DNA of 15,796 nt from contig CAAGDU010000150.1 in NCBI GenBank assembly GCA_900768725.1, positions 1 through 15,796 on the forward strand. The letters run 5' to 3'. Of the stretch, positions 12,002 to 15,796 are shown one piece after another. This DNA comes from Bacteroidales bacterium. Lineage in GTDB: Bacteria > Bacteroidota > Bacteroidia > Bacteroidales > Paludibacteraceae. A program made the position numbers and the translations under genes. Position 1 is the stretch's first letter. Every line of letters starts with the position of its first letter. The notes below the pieces were generated by a model. That model was not told where the DNA came from. It searched no databases and saw nothing but the letters and a program-made list of their open reading frames with translations.

Positions 12002-13278
12002 TACAGTTTGCCAATATATACTTGTGGGACTACTTGATGGGAGCCATCACGGAAGACGAATCCGGCAGGATAACCCTGGAATACACGCCGGAGTTTGTGC
12101 GCAGCGGCTACAATCCTTCCCCGTTGTTTGTAAGCCCTGTAGAAGGCAAAAGATACAATTTCTCCCAACTTCCGTTCGAGACCTTCAAAGGTCTGCCCGG
12201 TTTCTTGGCAGATTGTTTGCCCGACAAGTTCGGTACGGCTATCATCAACCGATGGTTAGAGCAATCGGGTCGCACACGAGACAGTTACACCACGGTGGAA
12301 CGACTGCTCTATCAGGGTTCCCGCTGCATGGGTGCACTGCGGTTCGAGCCGCAGCAACGCAAAGACCTGAATGTAGATATGCAGATTGAGTTGGATGGTC
12401 TGGTACAAGCCGCCGTCGAGGTTTTGCAAGAACGCTCCGCCCTACAAACCAACCTCACTACGGATAACGAGGCACTCTTGACCATACTGCGGGTGGGCAC
12501 CTCTGCCGGAGGTGCAAGAGCCAAAGCGGTGGTGGCATACAACCCACAGACCCGGGACATTCGGTCAGGTCAGGTGGACGCGCCCGAGGGATATGAACAT
12601 TATCTGCTCAAATTGGACGGCGTGGACAGTACGCAGCAGCGCTACGGAAGTCCGACCTACTATGGATGTTTGGAATATGCCTACTATCGAATGGCTTGCG
12701 CCTGCGGAGTGGAGATGATGGAGAGCCTCTTGCTGGCAGACGGCGACAGGCGGCATTTTATGACGAAACGGTTCGACCGAGTGGGCGGGGCACACAGGTT
12801 GCACATGGTATCGCTCTGCGGATTGGCACACTATGATTTCAACGAGCCCAATAGTTGGTCCTACGAACAGTTATTCCGCGTCATGCGCGGGCTGCATTTA
12901 CCTCAGCCGCAGATAGAGCAAGCCTTTCGGCGAATGGTGTTCAATGTCGTGGGCTGCAATCAAGACGACCATACAAAGAACTTCGCCTTCCTGTTAGACC
13001 AAGACAACATTTGGCGACTGAGTCCTGCTTACGATATGACCTATGCCAAGGGAACAGGCTACACGCGCCAACACCAAATGTCCGTTAACCAAAAGCGACT
13101 CTTCATCACACGAGCAGATATGCTGGCAGTGGCAGAACAGATAAGCATATCCAAAAACAAAGCAAATGCAATCATTGATGAGGTGGTGAACACATTTAGG
13201 CACTTTGAAGATTATATAGAGGAGATAGTGCCGGAACAGATGATAGACGAAATAAAACGTAACTTTGTGATTTGTTGA
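11998..13278 (+). CDS. hipA: HipA-family serine/threonine kinase toxin
   Basis: The 426-residue protein has the full HipA layout: an N-terminal subdomain (GRITLEYTPEFV, PLFVSPVEG, LPGFLADCLPDKFG), then the kinase core. Visible motifs are the glycine-rich loop TSAGGARAKAV (168-178) with S169, the position where HipA of E. coli autophosphorylates, LLKLD (203-207), KRFDR (257-261), the catalytic loop NQDDHTKNF (321-329) and the metal-binding PAYDM (343-347). All core residues are kept, so the toxin is probably active. E. coli HipA phosphorylates glutamyl-tRNA synthetase and induces the stringent response; the target of this protein is unknown. The N-terminal subdomain is fused, unlike three-gene hipBST systems. 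It ends just before a strong bidirectional terminator. Confidence 0.92.
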   Translation: MIQFANIYLWDYLMGAITEDESGRITLEYTPEFVRSGYNPSPLFVSPVEGKRYNFSQLPFETFKGLPGFLADCLPDKFGTAIINRWLEQSGRTRDSYTTVERLLYQGSRCMGALRFEPQQRKDLNVDMQIELDGLVQAAVEVLQERSALQTNLTTDNEALLTILRVGTSAGGARAKAVVAYNPQTRDIRSGQVDAPEGYEHYLLKLDGVDSTQQRYGSPTYYGCLEYAYYRMACACGVEMMESLLLADGDRRHFMTKRFDRVGGAHRLHMVSLCGLAHYDFNEPNSWSYEQLFRVMRGLHLPQPQIEQAFRRMVFNVVGCNQDDHTKNFAFLLDQDNIWRLSPAYDMTYAKGTGYTRQHQMSVNQKRLFITRADMLAVAEQISISKNKANAIIDEVVNTFRHFEDYIEEIVPEQMIDEIKRNFVIC

Positions 13279-13297
13279 TTCTCCACCACTCGTGTAA

Positions 13298-13337
13298 AAA
13301 AACTATCTAACCCTTTGCTTGTGGTTAGATAGTTTTT
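13298..13337. terminator. Bidirectional terminator between hipA and nrnA
   Basis: AAAAACTATCTAACC (13298-13312) and GGTTAGATAGTTTTT (13323-13337) form a 15-bp perfect stem around a 10-nt loop, with A-tract on one side and T-tract on the other. It serves both convergent genes; it ends 3 bp from the nrnA stop. Confidence 0.93.
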
Positions 13338-13339
13338 GT

Positions 13340-14446
13340 TTAGTCTTTCTTGAAGAACTGGGTGTAGCCGGAGAGGTAGCGGTGGACGGCTGAGGAGAGG
13401 GGGCCGTAGTACTCGCCGCCGCTGGCGTTGGCGTGTCCGCCGCCGCCGAACAGTTCGGCGGCAAGGATATTCACCGGTCGGTCGCCCTGCGAACGCAGCG
13501 AAATCTTCACCTTGGTCTTGCAACCGCCGTGCGCCTCCTGCTCCTCGGGTGTCGCCTTGTCCTCACGCATGAAGCAGGAATAGTAGATGTCCTTGCTCTG
13601 CAAGGGCATGTTCACGATTCCCTCAGCGTCGCCTGACTGGAAATTGTACTTGTATAACTCCTTGCGATTCAGGTAGATAAGTGCCATGTGGTGTTCGGGG
13701 AAGACGCGCATCTTCAGGTTCAAGCAGTAACCCACCAGCCGCATGCGGTCCACGGAGTACTGGTTGAAGACATTGTTGTAAATAGCGTCCTTATCCACTC
13801 CCCACTCTATCAGCCTTGCCACAATCCGATAGAGTTCGGGGTTGCGCGAGTTGTAGGAGAAATTGCCCGTATCGGTCATCAGACCGGTATAGATGCAGGT
13901 GGGGATAGAGGACCCACCCCATCCCTCCCTAAAATCACCCCGCTGCGCGTCGCTTGCGGGGACCCCGAAAAGGGAGGGAGTTTGTTCCTCCGCTGTGATG
14001 AGTTCATAGACCAACTGGCAGGTAGCAGGCGCTTCGGGCACGGACACTACCACATCCGCGAAATCGGACGGGTGCAGGTGGTGGTCTATGAGAACTTTTT
14101 GGCAAGTCGCTTTGAGCAGCGCCGGAGCCAATGCACCTACGCGCTTCGGCTCGTTGAAGTCGGTGCAGATAATCAAGTCCGCTTCCGCCACGCGCTGCTC
14201 CGCCTCTTCTCGCTGCCTGTCGTGCACCAAGCACTTGTCCGCCTCGGGCAGCCACATCAGGAAATCGGGTGCCGCCGTGGGCAAGATAACCGTCAGCGAC
14301 TGCAAGTCGGGACGGCGGCAACGCAGCCAGTGGTACATCGCCAGCGCACTGCCCATCGCGTCTCCGTCGGGCGACATGTGAGTGGTTATCACCACCTTTG
14401 TTGCTCCAGCAACAAGTCGATATATCTCTTCAAACTCCGTTCGCAT
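13340..14446 (-). CDS. nrnA: DHH/DHHA1 phosphoesterase NrnA-like, with repeat-encoded insertion
   Basis: The ATG at 14444-14446 gives 368 residues; the longer frame runs through the promoter. DHH-domain motifs are in order: THMSPDGDAMGS (H23, D27, D29), D96 in TDFNEP, DHH (121-123) and GLMTDTGNFSY (D192). The C-terminal DHHA1 motif GGGGHANASGG is at 334-344. Such enzymes degrade short oligoribonucleotides and can dephosphorylate pAp in the cytoplasm. Residues about 154-180 (EQTPSLFGVPASDAQRG...GGSS), between the DHH motif and the third metal motif, are encoded by a long-form palindromic element and are probably extra to the family; homologues usually run from the helix directly into a CIYTG-like strand. 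All catalytic residues lie outside it. It is divergent from pyrH and convergent with hipA. Confidence 0.9.
   Translation of the reverse strand: MRTEFEEIYRLVAGATKVVITTHMSPDGDAMGSALAMYHWLRCRRPDLQSLTVILPTAAPDFLMWLPEADKCLVHDRQREEAEQRVAEADLIICTDFNEPKRVGALAPALLKATCQKVLIDHHLHPSDFADVVVSVPEAPATCQLVYELITAEEQTPSLFGVPASDAQRGDFREGWGGSSIPTCIYTGLMTDTGNFSYNSRNPELYRIVARLIEWGVDKDAIYNNVFNQYSVDRMRLVGYCLNLKMRVFPEHHMALIYLNRKELYKYNFQSGDAEGIVNMPLQSKDIYYSCFMREDKATPEEQEAHGGCKTKVKISLRSQGDRPVNILAAELFGGGGHANASGGEYYGPLSSAVHRYLSGYTQFFKKD
13911..13980. repeat. Long-form palindromic element inside nrnA
   Basis: On the plus strand it starts GACCCACCCCATCCCTCCCT and ends AAAGGGAGGGAG, the two halves of the 34-bp unit. Between them is a second palindrome with arms ACCCCGC and GCGGGGACCCC. 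The gene reads it on the minus strand as SLFGVPASDAQRGDFREGWGG, in the same element frame as copy 3 in the DUF5686 gene. Confidence 0.87.
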
Positions 14447-14462
14447 AGTAGTGTTGTTTTTA

Positions 14463-14480
14463 GCAGGCGAGGACGCCTGC
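14463..14480. repeat. Hairpin in the nrnA leader
   Basis: GCAGGCG (14463-14469) and CGCCTGC (14474-14480) form a 7-bp stem with a 4-nt loop, 17 bp upstream of the nrnA start, inside its predicted untranslated leader. Confidence 0.65.
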
Positions 14481-14520
14481 GTACCCGGTCTGTTTTTACT
14501 TATTTCTTTGAAAATCTTTG

Positions 14521-14552
14521 CAAAAGTACATTTTTTTTTTGATATATGCAAA
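14521..14552 (-). promoter_or_regulatory. nrnA promoter
   Basis: On the minus strand TTTG (14552-14549), 20 bp, TACTTTTG (14528-14521). The leader would be about 70 nt. It is interleaved with the pyrH promoter. Confidence 0.68.
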
Positions 14553-14568
14553 AAAATACGTATCTTTG
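14538..14568 (+). promoter_or_regulatory. pyrH promoter
   Basis: TTTG (14538-14541), 19 bp, TATCTTTG (14561-14568). The leader is only about 15 nt before ATG 14590 and has no Shine-Dalgarno sequence. Confidence 0.75.
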
Positions 14569-14589
14569 CGCAAAAATTGCAACAGAACT

Positions 14590-15297
14590 ATGTACAAACG
14601 CATCTTACTGAAACTATCGGGTGAGAGCCTTATGGGTGCAAAGGGCTACGGCATTGACGAGCAACGCCTTGCCGCCTACGCCCGCCAAATCAAAGAGATA
14701 GCCGACCTCGGCGTGCAGATAGGTATCGTCATCGGCGGCGGCAACATCTTCCGCGGCTTGAGCGGCAGTCAGAAAGGGTTCGACCGCGTGAAAGGCGACC
14801 AGATGGGTATGCTCGCCACGGTCATCAACTCGCTCGCCTTGCAGTCGGCGCTGGAAGCCATCGGGCAGAAAGTGCGCGTGCTGACCTCCGTGCGCATGGA
14901 GCCTATCGGCGACTTCTACAACAAAGCCAAAGCGCTGCGGTTGTTTGAGAAAGGCAACGTGGTGATAGTCGCCGGCGGCACCTCCAACCCCTATTTCACC
15001 ACCGACACCGCTTCGGCGCTGCGTGCCATCGAGTTGGAAGCCGACATCATGTTCAAAGGTACGCGCGTGGACGGTATCTACACCGCTGACCCTGAGAAAG
15101 ACCCCAATGCACAGAAGTTCAGCGAGATAACCTACCAAGATATCCTCGCCAAGGGGCTGCGTATCATGGACTTGACCGCCATCACGATGTGCATGGAGAA
15201 CAAGATGCCCATCTACGTCTTCGACATGGACACCGAAGGCAACCTGCTCAAAGTGGTGCGGGGCGAGGAGATTGGGACGCTGGTGAAACCCTTGTAA
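14590..15297 (+). CDS. pyrH: UMP kinase
   Basis: From ATG 14590 the protein has 235 residues; an upstream start would include the promoter. It carries the amino-acid-kinase fold motifs of bacterial UMP kinase: KLSGESLMG (8-16), IVIGGGNIFRG (46-56), DQMGMLATVINSLALQ (70-85), GGTSNPYFTTDTASALRA (129-146) and KGTRVDGIYTADP (156-168). The enzyme phosphorylates UMP to UDP, is hexameric in known cases and is regulated by GTP and UTP. The length is usual. frr follows after 219 bp, the common pyrH-frr order of bacteria. The stop codon touches the first hairpin of the structured spacer. Confidence 0.97.
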   Translation: MYKRILLKLSGESLMGAKGYGIDEQRLAAYARQIKEIADLGVQIGIVIGGGNIFRGLSGSQKGFDRVKGDQMGMLATVINSLALQSALEAIGQKVRVLTSVRMEPIGDFYNKAKALRLFEKGNVVIVAGGTSNPYFTTDTASALRAIELEADIMFKGTRVDGIYTADPEKDPNAQKFSEITYQDILAKGLRIMDLTAITMCMENKMPIYVFDMDTEGNLLKVVRGEEIGTLVKPL

Positions 15298-15516
15298 GCG
15301 CTACGCGCTGTTAAGAACTCCGTGTATCCCGACAAGTCGGGAGTAAGAAGCCCTGCGGGCTGTAAGAAAGTAAATGTAAAGAACTTCGTGTAGGAAAGCC
15401 CTTCGGGCTGTACACGAAACGAAGCAGAGTTAGTACACGAAGTTTTTTACACGAAGTTCCCTACACGGAGCGAAGCGGAGTTAAAAACACAAAGTTAAAA
15501 ACACAACGTTATAATT
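15298..15516 (+). repeat. Structured spacer with covarying hairpins upstream of frr
   Basis: Four hairpins are visible: AGCGC-TAC-GCGCT (15297-15309), CCCGAC-AA-GTCGGG (15328-15341), AGCCC-TGC-GGGCT (15349-15361) and AGCCC-TTC-GGGCT (15397-15409). Three share the flank GCTGT. ACACRRAGTT-like modules follow up to the frr start. GAACTTCGTGTA (15381-15392) is the exact complement of 15448-15459, and CTCCGTGTA (15318-15326) of TACACGGAG (15462-15470), so two nested long-range stems can enclose the hairpins. No open frame or consensus promoter was found. Confidence 0.78.
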
Positions 15517-15796
15517 ATGATTGAAGTTAGCAAAATCCAAGCAGACGCGGAAGAGTTGATGCAGTCTGCTATCCTGTTCCTTGATGACGCGTTGGCACAT
15601 ATCCGTGCCGGCAAAGCCAGTGCCCGCATACTCGACCCCATCCGTGTGGACTACTACGGTGCACCTTCGCCTCTGGCGAATGTCTCCACCATCACCACCC
15701 CCGACGCTCGCACCATCCAGATTCAGCCGTGGGAGAAGAAGATGCTCGGCGAGATAGAGCGCGCCATCATCAACTCCGACCTCGGTCTCGCCCCCA
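15517..15796 (+). CDS. frr: Ribosome recycling factor, N-terminal half (3' end outside window)
   Basis: ATG at 15517 opens MIEVSKIQADAEELMQSAIL. The family signature is visible: HIRAGKASARILDPIRVDYYGAPSPLANVSTITTPDARTIQIQPWEKKMLGEIERAI (about 28-85), containing the conserved RAGRAxPxxLDxIxVxYYGxxTPL block and the WD/E-K region. About 93 of the usual ~185 codons are inside the window. With elongation factor G the protein splits post-termination ribosomes. Its leader is the structured spacer described for 15298-15516; cotranscription with pyrH is likely. Confidence 0.95.
   Translation, partial: MIEVSKIQADAEELMQSAILFLDDALAHIRAGKASARILDPIRVDYYGAPSPLANVSTITTPDARTIQIQPWEKKMLGEIERAIINSDLGLAP

Noticed and set aside
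13911..13980. nrnA as a pseudogene broken by the insertion
   Set aside because: The frame is intact and all DHH and DHHA1 motifs are present on both sides.

Overview
The window looks like chromosomal DNA of a member of the Bacteroidales with fairly GC-rich genes. The evidence is the gene content (mltG, paired deoxynucleoside kinases, a xerC/D-like gene next to hpf, a CarbopepD_reg/DUF5686 outer-membrane protein, nrnA, pyrH, frr), the near absence of Shine-Dalgarno sequences, and six promoters of the Bacteroidota type TTTG-N19/20-TAnnTTTG. Genus cannot be fixed from sequence reading alone.

Layout. 1-330 is the 3' end of a lipoate-protein ligase gene (+). It converges on a minus-strand cluster that runs 4468 to 320: CYTH-domain protein, MltG, a UspA-like protein and a helix-hairpin-helix/beta-barrel protein. 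A back-to-back promoter pair at 4647-4725 drives this cluster on one side and tRNA-Ser(GCT) on the other. Directly behind the tRNA terminator is a truncated tyrosine integrase, the scar of an element that used the tRNA as target. Plus-strand genes follow: two paralogous deoxynucleoside kinases, a tyrosine recombinase, hpf and the DUF5686 protein. A 619-bp repeat-rich gap (11074-11692) precedes a complete hipBA toxin-antitoxin operon, which looks AT-richer than its neighbours. A bidirectional terminator separates hipA from the convergent nrnA. nrnA and pyrH are transcribed divergently from interleaved promoters, and frr starts at 15517 and runs off the window.

The most unusual signal is not a gene. 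The window is seeded with short palindromic and tandem repeats of several families, in spacers and also inside open reading frames without breaking them. A 34-bp palindrome (long form about 70 bp with a second palindrome in its apex) occurs three times inside the DUF5686 gene, once inside nrnA and twice as an inverted pair before the recombinase gene. The nrnA and DUF5686 long copies are read in the same frame (GVPASDAQRG / GVPASEAQRG). A different palindrome adds about 30 residues to the recombinase, and heptamer repeats lie in the DUF5686 gene. This resembles, in principle, the protein-coding palindromic elements known from Rickettsia.

A second unusual signal is a pair of structured spacers (6165-6337, upstream of kinase 2; 15298-15516, upstream of frr). 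They share small hairpins whose stems covary while the flanks AGC...GCTGT stay constant, followed by repeated ACACGRAGTT modules that can pair with upstream CTCCGTGT/CTTCGTGT strands. They could be RNA-level leader or processing elements, or an expanding repeat family.
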